Shown here in pieces: positions 56,596 through 64,000 of a stretch of DNA of 64,000 bases (positions are counted from its first letter, which is position 1; each line of letters begins with the position of its first letter). The position numbers and the translations under genes are program-made. This DNA comes from Myxococcales bacterium (GTDB lineage Bacteria > Myxococcota_A > Polyangia > Polyangiales > Ga0077539), in the NCBI GenBank assembly GCA_016793325.1, contig JAEUKI010000004.1:62001-126000 (forward strand). The letters run 5' to 3'. Below the pieces are notes generated by a model. It had not been told where the DNA came from. It did not search any database and saw nothing but the letters and a program-made list of their open reading frames with translations.

Positions 56596-58263
56596 TCAGG
56601 GCACAGTGACCGAGCCGCGCGCCTCGCGGATGGCTCCGGTCATCGGGTCTGTCAGCAAGACGCGAACCTGGTAGCAGCCGGGAGTCGTCGGGCTATGGAA
56701 GGTGACCTCTGCGTCGCCGCTGCCGTTGACCGTGGCCGTCGCACGATCGAACGCGACCTGCGCGACGACGAGGTCCCCGTCGAACCCGTCGGGCCACTCG
56801 AGGTTGAACCCCTCGTTGAGGAGCGAGATCGCCCCGGTGCTGGCGCGGCGGACGAGGAGCTGGCCGAGGGGCTCGCGGGTGTTTCCTTGGGTGTTTTGGT
56901 TGACGAAGTAGATGTCGCCGCACGCGCCGAAGGCCATTCCATGGATGCCGGCCCAGCGCGTCGTGGGCACGGTCGCTTGAATACTTGTGCGATCTGCGAT
57001 GACCGCGAGCGTCCCGTCGGCGCGCCGCTGGTAGAGCAGACCGCTGACGGGGTTGCTGGGAAACGACGTCCCGTAGACGAGCCCGTCGGGCCCGAGCGCG
57101 AGCGCCTCGTGAAAGAAGTCCGTGACGGTCCGGCTCCCCGGGACGATCGCGTTGATCGTGTACCAAACGGCGGGCGCCATCGCGCCGGGCGCGAGCCGAA
57201 ACACCCTGGGAAAGATCTCGGAGAAGACCAGCGCGCCTTCGGCGTCGAACGTGAGTCCGGTGATCGTGTCTTGAAAGAGCCCGGTCACGGTCGTGACCGT
57301 CGTGACCATCCCGCTGCGCTCGACGCGTTGAATTCGTGTGCGATTCGCGGCGTACAGCAGCCCGTCGGGGCCGAACGTGATGCGCGCGACGCCGCGGCCC
57401 GAGCCGGGGGCGCCGGTGTTTGCGTAGAGCTCGGAGGTCACGGGCATTCCGCCGCCGGGGTCGACGATGCGCCGCACTTCGCCGGTGCGCGTGAGCATGT
57501 AGTAGAGCCGCCCTGTGCGGTCGGCGGCGAGCCCCGAGACGTTTCCGAGCGAGCCGAGCACGCGCGTTCGTCGACCGTCGAGCGTGAAGTGCCAGATGGA
57601 CTGGTCGTTGCCGGCGCTCGTGAAGAGCCCCTCGTCTCGTCGTAGCTCGACCGTCACGTTGAGGCCGCACACGCTCGTGGCGTCGACGTGCGCTCGAACG
57701 CGAATGCCCATGGGTGTACCCGCGGGCGCTGCGGTCGCGCTCGTGAGCGAGAGGCCCCGCACGGAGGTCATCGCCGAGGCTGAGCGGCACTCGACGCCGC
57801 GACAGTTTCCCGCGGCGTCGCACACGACGCGTGCGCAATCGCTGCTCGGATTGCAGCGACCGGTGGGCATGTCGCAGACCGTTCCCGGGCCGCACAGCGA
57901 GGGAAACTCGGTCGCTCCGCAGCGAACGGTCTCGCCCGGAACCGTGCACGCGCTCGCAGGATCGAGGCAGCGCCCCGTGAGCATGTCGCACACCGTCGGC
58001 GCCGCGCACGGGTTGGCTCCAGCGACGCGGCAGTCCTCGACGCACGCTCCGCGCACGCAGAGCGCGCCGGGGCCGCAGCCTTCGTCGCACACGAACGCGT
58101 CGACCGTGGGGCGATCGTCGAGCGCGTCCGCGGCGCTCGTGTCCATCGACGCGTCGCTCGCGCTTCGATCGACGCTCGCGTCCGACGGCGATGGCGCCTG
58201 CGGATCGCTACAGCCCGCAGCGATCGCTGCGGCGAACGTGAGTGCCAGCGGAGCTCTCTTCAT
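56596..58263 (-). CDS. Beta-propeller (NHL/SMP-30-like) Cys-rich lipoprotein
   Basis: 555 aa from the ATG at 58263. The signal ends AIAAGC (Cys18). A linker with DASVDRSASDASMDTS is followed by Cys-rich repeats (CDEGCGPGALCVRGACVEDC, CDMLTGRCLDPASAC, CDMPTGRCNPSSDC). The C-terminal ~330 residues form propeller blades typical of NHL/SMP-30-like proteins: NVSGLAADRTGRLYYMLT, ARITFGPDGLLYAANRTRI, ALALGPDGLVYGTSF and GIHGMAFGACGDIYFVNQ. Such propellers bind ligands or calcium. It follows the lysyl-oxidase-like gene's direction (same strand, 51 bp upstream) and may be co-expressed. Confidence 0.85.
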   Translation of the reverse strand: MKRAPLALTFAAAIAAGCSDPQAPSPSDASVDRSASDASMDTSAADALDDRPTVDAFVCDEGCGPGALCVRGACVEDCRVAGANPCAAPTVCDMLTGRCLDPASACTVPGETVRCGATEFPSLCGPGTVCDMPTGRCNPSSDCARVVCDAAGNCRGVECRSASAMTSVRGLSLTSATAAPAGTPMGIRVRAHVDATSVCGLNVTVELRRDEGLFTSAGNDQSIWHFTLDGRRTRVLGSLGNVSGLAADRTGRLYYMLTRTGEVRRIVDPGGGMPVTSELYANTGAPGSGRGVARITFGPDGLLYAANRTRIQRVERSGMVTTVTTVTGLFQDTITGLTFDAEGALVFSEIFPRVFRLAPGAMAPAVWYTINAIVPGSRTVTDFFHEALALGPDGLVYGTSFPSNPVSGLLYQRRADGTLAVIADRTSIQATVPTTRWAGIHGMAFGACGDIYFVNQNTQGNTREPLGQLLVRRASTGAISLLNEGFNLEWPDGFDGDLVVAQVAFDRATATVNGSGDAEVTFHSPTTPGCYQVRVLLTDPMTGAIREARGSVTVP

Positions 58264-58367
58264 GGTGCGTTCGTCGATCGTATCGCGGTGGTCGATCGAT
58301 TCGCGCGCGGTTTCTCGCTGTACAAAGCGGTACAAAGGTCCGTCCCGCGTCGAAGCGCGCGGGGCGC

Positions 58368-58604
58368 TCAAGGCGACGGGAGGATGCGGCCCTCGTTCGA
58401 CGCGTCGAGTCGTCGCGCGCGAACCTCTCGCCAATCGCCGTCCGCGAGCAGCTCGAGGGTCGCGTCGATCGGCCTCGGGTCCGTCGTGAACACTGGCGCG
58501 AAGCTCCCGTCCGACGCTTGCTCGACGACCGCGATCCGCTCGACGCGCGCCAGGGACACGGGGTCCAGGGCCCAGTACGAGCGACGAATGACACCTATTT
58601 TCAT
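58368..58604 (-). CDS. Small uncharacterised protein
   Basis: 78 aa starting MKIGVIRRSYWALDPVSL. It has no signal and appears alpha/beta (RVERIAVVEQASDGSFAPVF, DATLELLADGDWREVRARRL). No family is recognised. Third-position GC and amino-acid composition look like a real gene, but it is short. It lies upstream of the propeller lipoprotein gene on the same strand. Confidence 0.5.
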   Translation of the reverse strand: MKIGVIRRSYWALDPVSLARVERIAVVEQASDGSFAPVFTTDPRPIDATLELLADGDWREVRARRLDASNEGRILPSP

Positions 58605-58675
58605 GGTGCGCGCTCGGGGGCTGGGGCTTCGCGCAGCGAAGAATCTCGGTCAATCATTGGGGTACCCATCCTCCC

Positions 58676-59155
58676 ATGAAGCGCATTCGAATGACGCACG
58701 ACCTGTCGAACCTCGCGGCGCTCGCGCCGCTCGCGCGCGAGATCACCGTTCGCGGGGTGTCCCACGACGACGATCGCGACGCGCTCGGCGCGCTGCTCTA
58801 CCTTGCGTACCTCGGCGGCCCCGACCAAGAAGAGAACAACCCCGACGAGGGACGACGAGAGATCGATCGCACGATCGACGGCGCGTACGGGCCGTTCATC
58901 GCGAGCGCGAGCTTCGTCGCGAGCGATCCCGAGGGGGTGGTCGGAGCGAGCTTGGTGACGCGGTTCGAAGAGCTACCGCTGCTCGCGCACTTGATTGTGC
59001 ACCCACGTATCCAACGGCGGGGGCTCGGTGCGGCGCTGGCGTTGCGATCGCTCGAAGCGCTGGCCGCGCACAACGAGCGTGTCGCGCGGCTGGCTGTGCA
59101 CCCCGAGAGCCCCGCGAGAGGGCTGTATGCGCGATTGGGGTTCGTCGAGGCGTGA
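58676..59155 (+). CDS. GNAT-family N-acetyltransferase
   Basis: 159 aa. Acetyl-CoA loop IHPRIQRRGLGAAL-type: the sequence IVHPRIQRRGLGAALALRSL (about 108-127) gives the Q/R-x-x-G-x-G/A motif A. Then AVHPESPARGLYARLGFVEA (motif B) closes the fold. Substrate unknown. It is divergent from the 78-aa gene, with 71 bp between the starts. Confidence 0.85.
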   Translation: MKRIRMTHDLSNLAALAPLAREITVRGVSHDDDRDALGALLYLAYLGGPDQEENNPDEGRREIDRTIDGAYGPFIASASFVASDPEGVVGASLVTRFEELPLLAHLIVHPRIQRRGLGAALALRSLEALAAHNERVARLAVHPESPARGLYARLGFVEA

Positions 59156-59180
59156 GAGGGGAGTGGCGAGCCGAACGAGG

Positions 59181-59792
59181 TCACCGCCAGCGAACGCTCC
59201 ATCGGCAGCCGTCGTCGCCGCGATGGCGGCAGTGCGTCTGGCGGACCTCGATGTCTTTGGCGCCGGTGAGCTCGAGGCCCACGGCGATCCACCCCGCGAC
59301 GTTGTACTCGCACGTGTACCAGGGAATCACGCCGCCCACGAGGCGCCCGACCGCGCTCTTGTCCGTGAGTTGCTCGGCGACGAGCGTTCCGGGTCGCACG
59401 CGCGCGGAGTACGTGACGCTGAGGCGCTTCAGGACGAGCGACGGGCCTGCGAGGCGGAGCACGAACTGGTAGACCGACGCGACGTCTGCGCGCGCGACGT
59501 CCATCGCCATCGTCTTGAATTGCGCGGGGTCTCCGCCCATGAGCTCGCTGATGATCGCGCGGTCGATCTCGAGCATCGGCGCAAAGTTGACCCACGCCGA
59601 CGCGAGCGGCGGGTCGAGCAGCGAGCGCCGCGCGCGGTCCGAGAGACGCGCGGCGAACGCTTGAAAACCTGTGCGTCCGAGCCGCCCGGTGAGGTATCGC
59701 GCGCGCCCCTCGAAGCCGAGCGCCTTCACTTCGTTCTCGAGGATCGTCGGCAAGAGCGCGAGGTCGCCGAGCACAGGATCGAACGTCGCCAA
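59181..59792 (-). CDS. DUF2378/V4R-like myxobacterial protein
   Basis: 203 aa. It ends in THCRHRGDDGCRWSVRW, the C-x-x-x-G-x-x-x-C-x-(F/W) terminus common to V4R-type sensors and to the DUF2378 family that is largely restricted to myxobacteria. Internal segments include SAWVNFAPMLEIDRAIISEL and YSARVRPGTLVAEQLTD. These folds bind small molecules or haem. The role here is unknown. It is downstream of the small exported gene on the same strand (3 bp gap). Confidence 0.7.
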   Translation of the reverse strand: MATFDPVLGDLALLPTILENEVKALGFEGRARYLTGRLGRTGFQAFAARLSDRARRSLLDPPLASAWVNFAPMLEIDRAIISELMGGDPAQFKTMAMDVARADVASVYQFVLRLAGPSLVLKRLSVTYSARVRPGTLVAEQLTDKSAVGRLVGGVIPWYTCEYNVAGWIAVGLELTGAKDIEVRQTHCRHRGDDGCRWSVRWR

Positions 59793-59795
59793 GGC

Positions 59796-60146
59796 TCAGC
59801 TCACGAGCTCGGGCGGCGGGAGCGGGCCGGGCACCGTGCGCACGGCGCACGCGCTCCACTTGGCGCCCGCGGGCGTCTGCTGGCACGTGCACTGAATCGT
59901 GCTGTGCCACTCGCACGTGTGGCCGATCTGGTGGCCTTCGCACGAGCTGCCCTGGCCGGGCGCGGACTCGCCGCAGGACACGCCGGCGATGCTCGCGTTG
60001 GCGCTCTGCGTGTTGTTGCTGTTGTGTGCGCCGTTTTGTGTGTTGGCGCTCGTCCCGTCGGTGGTCCCGTTGCGGGTGCACGCGCTCGATGCGCCGACGA
60101 GCGCGAGCGCGCGGAGGACACACAGAGCTCTTACGTTCGCGTTCAT
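59796..60146 (-). CDS. Small Cys-rich lipoprotein
   Basis: 116 aa. A hydrophobic N-terminus (ALCVLRALALVGASSAC) ends in a plausible lipobox Cys. An Asn/Thr/Ser-rich linker (NTQNGAHNSNNTQSANAS) and a Cys-rich core (VSCGES, SCEGHQ, HTCEWHSTIQCTCQQ, SACAVR) follow. It begins about 40 bp from the divergent TTG-started gene. Function unknown. Confidence 0.65.
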   Translation of the reverse strand: MNANVRALCVLRALALVGASSACTRNGTTDGTSANTQNGAHNSNNTQSANASIAGVSCGESAPGQGSSCEGHQIGHTCEWHSTIQCTCQQTPAGAKWSACAVRTVPGPLPPPELVS

Positions 60147-60187
60147 CGAGGCGATGGTAGCGCATTCGGCGCGTAGGATCGCTGCGC

Positions 60188-60889
60188 TTGAAGACGTCCC
60201 ATCGATCCCTGCGCTTCGTCGCGCTGCTCTTGCTCGCGTCGTGCGCGGCGCATCGCACGACCGCTGCGACGGTCGCTGTTGTCGAGCCCGCTCCGCCGAC
60301 GGACCTCGAGGCTCGCGCGCTGCTCGCGGTGCAGGAAGGCTACGAGATCGGTCGCCGCCAGGTCGAGCTCGACGGGAGCGCGCCGCGCGAGTGGGTTTTC
60401 TCGGCGCGAACGAGCACCGAGCGCGCGGCTTCGATCGCGTTCGTGGGGTGGCGCTCGGGGCGCTGGGCGCTCCTCGGACGAGCGCAGTCTTCTCTCGCAG
60501 AGCAGGGAACGTTCGAGCTCGACGCGGGCTACGCGATCGAGCGCTCGCTCGCGGTCGACCAGGGACGCGAGCTGGTCGTCACCGAGTGGATCGAGGCGCA
60601 GGGCGCCGTCGATCCTCGAACGATCACGCGAAGGCTCGAGGTGTTCGCGCTTCGCGACGGAGCGATCGAGCGCGTGCTGTCGTGTCCGCTCGGGCTCACG
60701 GTCGTCACGGGGCCCGACCGCGAAGAGCAGCCGAGCGTTCAGTGGTCATTCGTCGCGCGGGGATCCACGGCGAGCGCCGCGTCGATCGAGCTCACCGACG
60801 ATCGCCGCAGAGCGTCGCTTCGATACACGCGCGGACAGTGGGTGGGGATCGACGAGCTCGCGTGTGACGTCTCGCGCACGCGGCTGTAG
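60188..60889 (+). CDS. Predicted lipoprotein
   Basis: 233 aa. It starts at a TTG, since no ATG gives the clear signal LRFVALLLLASC. The mature protein is beta-rich (REWVFSARTSTERAASIAFV, RRLEVFALRDGAIERVLSC, SVQWSFVARGSTASAASIEL) and has one other Cys pair. The family is unknown. It is followed by the hydrolase gene after 21 bp, so they may share a transcript. Confidence 0.65.
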   Translation: MKTSHRSLRFVALLLLASCAAHRTTAATVAVVEPAPPTDLEARALLAVQEGYEIGRRQVELDGSAPREWVFSARTSTERAASIAFVGWRSGRWALLGRAQSSLAEQGTFELDAGYAIERSLAVDQGRELVVTEWIEAQGAVDPRTITRRLEVFALRDGAIERVLSCPLGLTVVTGPDREEQPSVQWSFVARGSTASAASIELTDDRRRASLRYTRGQWVGIDELACDVSRTRL

Positions 60890-60910
60890 CTTTCGGGGCC
60901 ACGACCCACG

Positions 60911-61846
60911 ATGATGCTTCGTCCGTTCGAGCAGCTCCCGTTCGAGGCCGTTCCCTCCGCACCGATCAGGCCGCATCCGTGGTGGCGGTTGGAGCGGCTC
61001 GAGGCGCGCGTCGCGTTCAACGGAGCCCCGCGCACCATGGTGTATCGCAAGGCTGGCTCCGGGCCGCCGTTGCTCCTCGTGCACGGCTTCATGACCACGG
61101 GCTACTCGTGGCGCTATGCGATTGAGCCGCTGGCCGAGCGATGGACCGTGTACGCCCCGGACCTCGTGGGCTGCGGCGAGAGCGAGCACCCGCGCGGCTC
61201 GTACGCGCCCGAGCGCGTCGCGGACGCGATCGGGTCGTTCGTGCGGGCGGTGGGCATCGAGGGCTGCGCGGCGATCGGCAACTCGATGGGCGGCTATCTC
61301 TGTATGCACCTCGCGCTGCGCGATCCGAACGTGCTCTCGTCGCTGGTCAACCTCCACTCGCCGGGCCTCGTGACGGCGCGGATGCGCGCGCTTCGCGTGG
61401 CGCTCGACGTGGTTCCTGGCTGGAGAAACGCGCTGCGCTGGGTCGTGCAGCGCGACGCCGAGCGCTGGGTGCACCGCAACGTTCACTACTACGACGAGCG
61501 GCTCAAATCGCGCGAAGAGCACCGCGTGTACGGAGGTCCGCTCGAGACGCGCGCGGGGTTCGATGGGTTCGCGAGCATGCTCGACGAGACGCTCGACGCG
61601 CGTGCGATGGAGCGCTTCGAGCGCGCGTTGCGCGAGCGCGGAGCGTTTCCGATCCCGCTGTGCCTCGTGTATGCGAAGCGCGATCCGATGGTTCCTCCGG
61701 AGGTCGGAGAGCGGCTCGCGGCGATCGTTCGCGGCGCTGCGCTCGTGTGGATGGACGAGGCGTCGCACTTCGCGCACGTCGACGCGACCGATCGCTTCGT
61801 CGCGATCGCTGAGCGATTTTTCGCGACGGAGGCGAGCGGGCGGTGA
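60911..61846 (+). CDS. Alpha/beta hydrolase
   Basis: 311 aa. The oxyanion-hole motif LLLVHGFMTTGYSW is at 54-67. The nucleophile elbow GNSMGGY has Ser125. The acidic residue is likely the Asp in YAKRDPMVP (near 258), and the His is in ASHFAHVDATD (near 283). The cap domain (about 150-230) is longer than usual. It overlaps the next gene (GTGA). An esterase, haloalkane-dehalogenase-like or epoxide-type hydrolase are all possible; substrate unknown. Confidence 0.88.
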   Translation: MMLRPFEQLPFEAVPSAPIRPHPWWRLERLEARVAFNGAPRTMVYRKAGSGPPLLLVHGFMTTGYSWRYAIEPLAERWTVYAPDLVGCGESEHPRGSYAPERVADAIGSFVRAVGIEGCAAIGNSMGGYLCMHLALRDPNVLSSLVNLHSPGLVTARMRALRVALDVVPGWRNALRWVVQRDAERWVHRNVHYYDERLKSREEHRVYGGPLETRAGFDGFASMLDETLDARAMERFERALRERGAFPIPLCLVYAKRDPMVPPEVGERLAAIVRGAALVWMDEASHFAHVDATDRFVAIAERFFATEASGR

Positions 61847-62433
61847 GCGGCGAACCGATGCTTCCTGCGTTGGTCACGGGTCGGGTCGATCAAGCGACGT
61901 TCTCCGCGAGCCTCGATCCCACGGCACAATCGCACACCGTCCGAGTGTGGCAGGTGGCGCCGATCTGCGAGACCGACACCGCGGTGCTTCCAGTGCGAAC
62001 CGGATGCGAAGAACGTGTGCGGGCGATCGTGCTCGCGGCGCTCGAACGCGTGACCGGCCCCGACGGACGGCCGCCGCGCAACGCGATTGGGTTGCTCGAA
62101 CCGTGCGGAAGTCGCCGTGGAATGCGCTTCGTCCCGGGCTCGCGCGCGTCGTGGCCCACGGCGGAGCTGTATCTCGAGTTTCTGCCCGCGGGCTCGGACA
62201 TGGTGTACGCGCACTACGCGCTGGCGTATCGCGTTCTCGCCGACGTGGCGCCGCTGTTGGTGGACGCTCGCTGGTACACGGTGCTCTCGCAATGCGAAGA
62301 CGTCGTCGATCGCTGGGACATCGTCGACGGCGCGCTGCGCTTCGAGCGGCTGCTCACAGACGAAGACCGCGCGCGGCTCGTGCTCGCGCAGCTCGAGCCG
62401 TCGCTCGCAGAGAGCCTGCGCGAAACGACGTGA
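61843..62433 (+). CDS. Uncharacterised protein coupled to alpha/beta hydrolase
   Basis: 196 aa, starting at a GTG that overlaps the hydrolase TGA (GTGA), indicating translational coupling. A soluble mixed alpha/beta protein (HTVRVWQVAPICETDTAVLP, PTAELYLEFLPAGSDMVYAH) with three Cys and a C-terminal helix (RARLVLAQLEPSLAESLRET). There is no family I recognise. It likely shares a pathway with the hydrolase. It ends 40 bp before the LysR gene, which runs in the opposite direction. Confidence 0.6.
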   Translation: MSGEPMLPALVTGRVDQATFSASLDPTAQSHTVRVWQVAPICETDTAVLPVRTGCEERVRAIVLAALERVTGPDGRPPRNAIGLLEPCGSRRGMRFVPGSRASWPTAELYLEFLPAGSDMVYAHYALAYRVLADVAPLLVDARWYTVLSQCEDVVDRWDIVDGALRFERLLTDEDRARLVLAQLEPSLAESLRETT

Positions 62434-62473
62434 CTCGTCTCGCGCGCTGTGTTCGTTGCGCGAGACGCTCGGC

Positions 62474-63370
62474 TCACGCACCCATTCCGACGAGGAGCTC
62501 TGCGACCCGAGCCAGCGGCAGCGGCGCGGCGGCGTCCTTTCGGTACACGGCAGACCACGTCTCGGGAATCTTCTTGCGCGTGAAGCGCTTCGCGACCACC
62601 TCGCCCCGCGCGACGTGCGCGCTGACCGCCCACCGCGGCGCGAGCGCGACGCCCAGCCCTGCGGACACGAGCGAGACGATGGCCTCGGTCAGCGGGACCT
62701 TCACGACGCGCGGCATCGGCGCGCGCTCTGCGGCGATGCGCTCGCGGAGCCGCTCGACGTCGCTGCGCGGAGAGTCCGCGGAGAAGAGCGTCTCTTCTCC
62801 GAGCTGGGCGGCGCTAACGTAGGCCCGCTTCGCGAGGTGGTGATTGGGTGCGACGATGACCATCCACTGGTCCTCGAAGAGCGGGGTCGCGACCAGCCCC
62901 GCGTCGCGGACGGGGCTGCTCACGAGGGCGAGATCGATGCTCCCGCGCAGGAGCGCGGCGAGCGGCTCGCGGGTCGCTTCGAGCGTGATGCGCACTTCGA
63001 CGTGAGGGTGCTCGCGCGCGAGCGCCGCGACGAGCGTCGGCAGAAACGGGTAGCTCGAGAAGCACTCGACGACGATCCGGAGCAGCTCGCGCGGCCGTTC
63101 GCCCGCGCGCTGCAGATCGCGTTCGACGCGCGAGAGCTCAGCGAGGAGCGTCCGCGCGGCCTCCAAGAGCTTCGCCCCTGCGGCGGTCAGCTCGAGCCGA
63201 CGACGCACCCTCGCGAAGAGCGCCACGCCGAGCCGCGCTTCGAGCTCGGCGAGCTGGTGGCTCACCGCGGATTGCGTGAGATGCAAGCGCGCTGCAGCGC
63301 GGGTCGGCCCGCCCTCCTCGGCGATCGCGCGAACGAGACGAAGGTGTCGAACCTCGAGCGTAGACTGCAT
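62474..63370 (-). CDS. LysR-family transcriptional regulator
   Basis: 298 aa. HTH (1-60): RHLRLVRAIAEEGGPTRAAA, RLHLTQSAVSHQLAELEARL, GVALFARVRRRLELTAAG. The C-terminal effector domain has ELLRIVVECFSSYPFLPTLV and DLALVSSPVRDAG. Subtype resembles MetR-like or CysB-like regulators by its start (MQSTLEVRHLRLVRAIAEEG), but this is not certain. Divergent from the cupin gene; a CATGAA/TTCATG inverted repeat lies over its start. Confidence 0.92.
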   Translation of the reverse strand: MQSTLEVRHLRLVRAIAEEGGPTRAAARLHLTQSAVSHQLAELEARLGVALFARVRRRLELTAAGAKLLEAARTLLAELSRVERDLQRAGERPRELLRIVVECFSSYPFLPTLVAALAREHPHVEVRITLEATREPLAALLRGSIDLALVSSPVRDAGLVATPLFEDQWMVIVAPNHHLAKRAYVSAAQLGEETLFSADSPRSDVERLRERIAAERAPMPRVVKVPLTEAIVSLVSAGLGVALAPRWAVSAHVARGEVVAKRFTRKKIPETWSAVYRKDAAAPLPLARVAELLVGMGA

Positions 63371-63384
63371 GAACGATCTTCATG
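63368..63384. promoter_or_regulatory. CATGAA-N5-TTCATG inverted repeat at the LysR-cupin divergence
   Basis: A 6-5-6 inverted repeat covers the LysR start codon (complement of 63368-63370) and the region where a cupin promoter is expected. LysR proteins typically bind T-N11-A sites in such divergent regions. A related half-site (CATGAAT) occurs at 63411. Its presence argues that the cupin gene starts downstream of 63384. Confidence 0.4.
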
Positions 63385-63444
63385 AAGCCATGCGAAACAT
63401 GCGTTGGCCACATGAATCGCTCGGAACTAGAAGACCTCCCCACG

Positions 63445-63822
63445 ATGACAAACACCCGAGATTCGTACGGACTCAACCCTTCGGCGCCGCGGCCGGGCGC
63501 GCGGTTCTCGACGCTCGCTCCGGGCGTCGAGATGTCTGTCCTGCGGCTGCACGAGAGCGGCGGGATGAGCTTCCTCATTCGCATGGCGAAGGGCGCGCGC
63601 GCGCCGCTCCATCATCACCCCGGTGGCGAGGAGACCTTCATGATCCAAGGAGCGCTCCGCATCGAGCACCGCGTCGACGCTTCGGGAGCGCCCCTCGCGG
63701 ACGCGGTCGTCCCGCAAGGGACCTATTTGTTCGCGCCGCCGGGCGAGACGCACGACGGGCTCGCGCTCGAGGACTGCCTCTTCTTCGTGGTCGCGCCGGG
63801 CGGAGTAGCGCGGCACGAGTGA
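63445..63822 (+). CDS. Cupin-domain protein
   Basis: 125 aa from the ATG at 63445; the in-frame ATG at 63412 would add 11 residues. The single cupin domain has the metal motif G(X)5HXH(X)3,4E(X)6G in APLHHHPGGEETFMIQG (His-His-His and Glu), followed by PQGTYLFAPPGETHDG (motif 2 with His). This resembles the ChrR-type or DUF-type small cupins. It is likely a metal-dependent oxygenase, isomerase or sensor; the divergent LysR regulator suggests controlled expression. Confidence 0.82.
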   Translation: MTNTRDSYGLNPSAPRPGARFSTLAPGVEMSVLRLHESGGMSFLIRMAKGARAPLHHHPGGEETFMIQGALRIEHRVDASGAPLADAVVPQGTYLFAPPGETHDGLALEDCLFFVVAPGGVARHE

Positions 63823-63828
63823 GCCGCG

Positions 63829-64000
63829 CTACGCGCAGGCGTCGAAGCAGCCCATCGGCGAGCATCGGTCGCATCCCGAGCAGTTCTGAATCGTTGACCA
63901 ACCCGTGCGATCGATCCGGCACGCTTGCAGCGCTTCACCGTCGCAGCGTCGGTCGCCCACGTTGCACGCAGGCGGGGTACAGCTGCTCGGCGTGCAGAGA
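63829..64000 (-). CDS. C-terminal part of Cys-rich secreted protein (5' end outside window)
   Basis: Only the last 56 codons lie in the window, ending at the TAG at 63831-63829. They encode CTPSSCTPPACNVGDRRCDG, then LQACRIDRTGWSTI and NCSGCDRCSPMGCFDAC, ten Cys in all. This is the Cys-rich repeat seen at the C-terminus of many surface lipoproteins in this window. The N-terminal signal is outside the window. Confidence 0.6.
   Translation of the reverse strand, partial: LCTPSSCTPPACNVGDRRCDGEALQACRIDRTGWSTIQNCSGCDRCSPMGCFDACA

Overview
The window is GC-rich DNA that reads like the chromosome of a myxobacterium (Myxococcota, probably the Polyangia/Sandaracinaceae side). Three things point there: a CdnL/CarD-type RNA polymerase regulator, a RecA with a long Lys/Glu/Ala tail, and a very large set of lipoproteins that carry an Asp/Ala/Ser-rich linker after the lipobox followed by Cys-rich modules. 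The genus is an inference. I saw no rRNA, tRNA, CRISPR array or transposase gene.

Layout. 1-7.4 kb: a lipoprotein with a fibrinogen-like domain (cut by the window edge), small unknown genes, recA, then a composite intergenic repeat region. 7.4-12.8 kb: cdnL, then the most interesting locus, a compact operon whose order (small protein, tip-like protein, SycD/LcrH-type chaperone, YopB/IpaB-like translocator, YopD-like protein) mirrors lcrG-lcrV-lcrH-yopB-yopD of type III secretion systems. It is followed by hisIE and bracketed by an 18-bp perfect direct repeat. No apparatus genes are in the window. 12.8-20.2 kb (mostly minus strand): pyrG, glmS, a TPR protein, a Tat-exported lipoprotein-like protein and an SDR. 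20.3-27.9 kb: a coupled pair of M16 peptidases, a ~100-bp tandem repeat, and a two-gene beta-oxidation operon (HAD-ECH fusion plus thiolase). 28-31 kb: five overlapping minus-strand genes (membrane proteins, a VOC protein, a HEPN-like protein).

31-45 kb: a putative outer-membrane protein, an ECF sigma factor cluster, a trans-acting enoyl reductase, a roadblock/coiled-coil pair, a MopE-like lipoprotein, a LysR regulator divergent from a CpcT/CpeT-family lipoprotein, and three different inverted-repeat elements. 45-59 kb: a second putative outer-membrane protein, a CPBP protease, two AraC regulators, a membrane Ser/Thr kinase with an EF-hand-like loop in its N-lobe, a lysyl-oxidase-like lipoprotein with copper and LTQ residues conserved, and a beta-propeller lipoprotein. 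59-64 kb: GNAT, V4R/DUF2378-like, alpha/beta hydrolase, and a LysR-cupin divergent pair.

Overall the region mixes housekeeping genes (recA, pyrG, glmS, hisIE, fadBA) with envelope and secretome genes. The translocon-like operon, the copper amine oxidase-like lipoprotein, the EF-hand kinase and the repeat elements are the points most worth testing.
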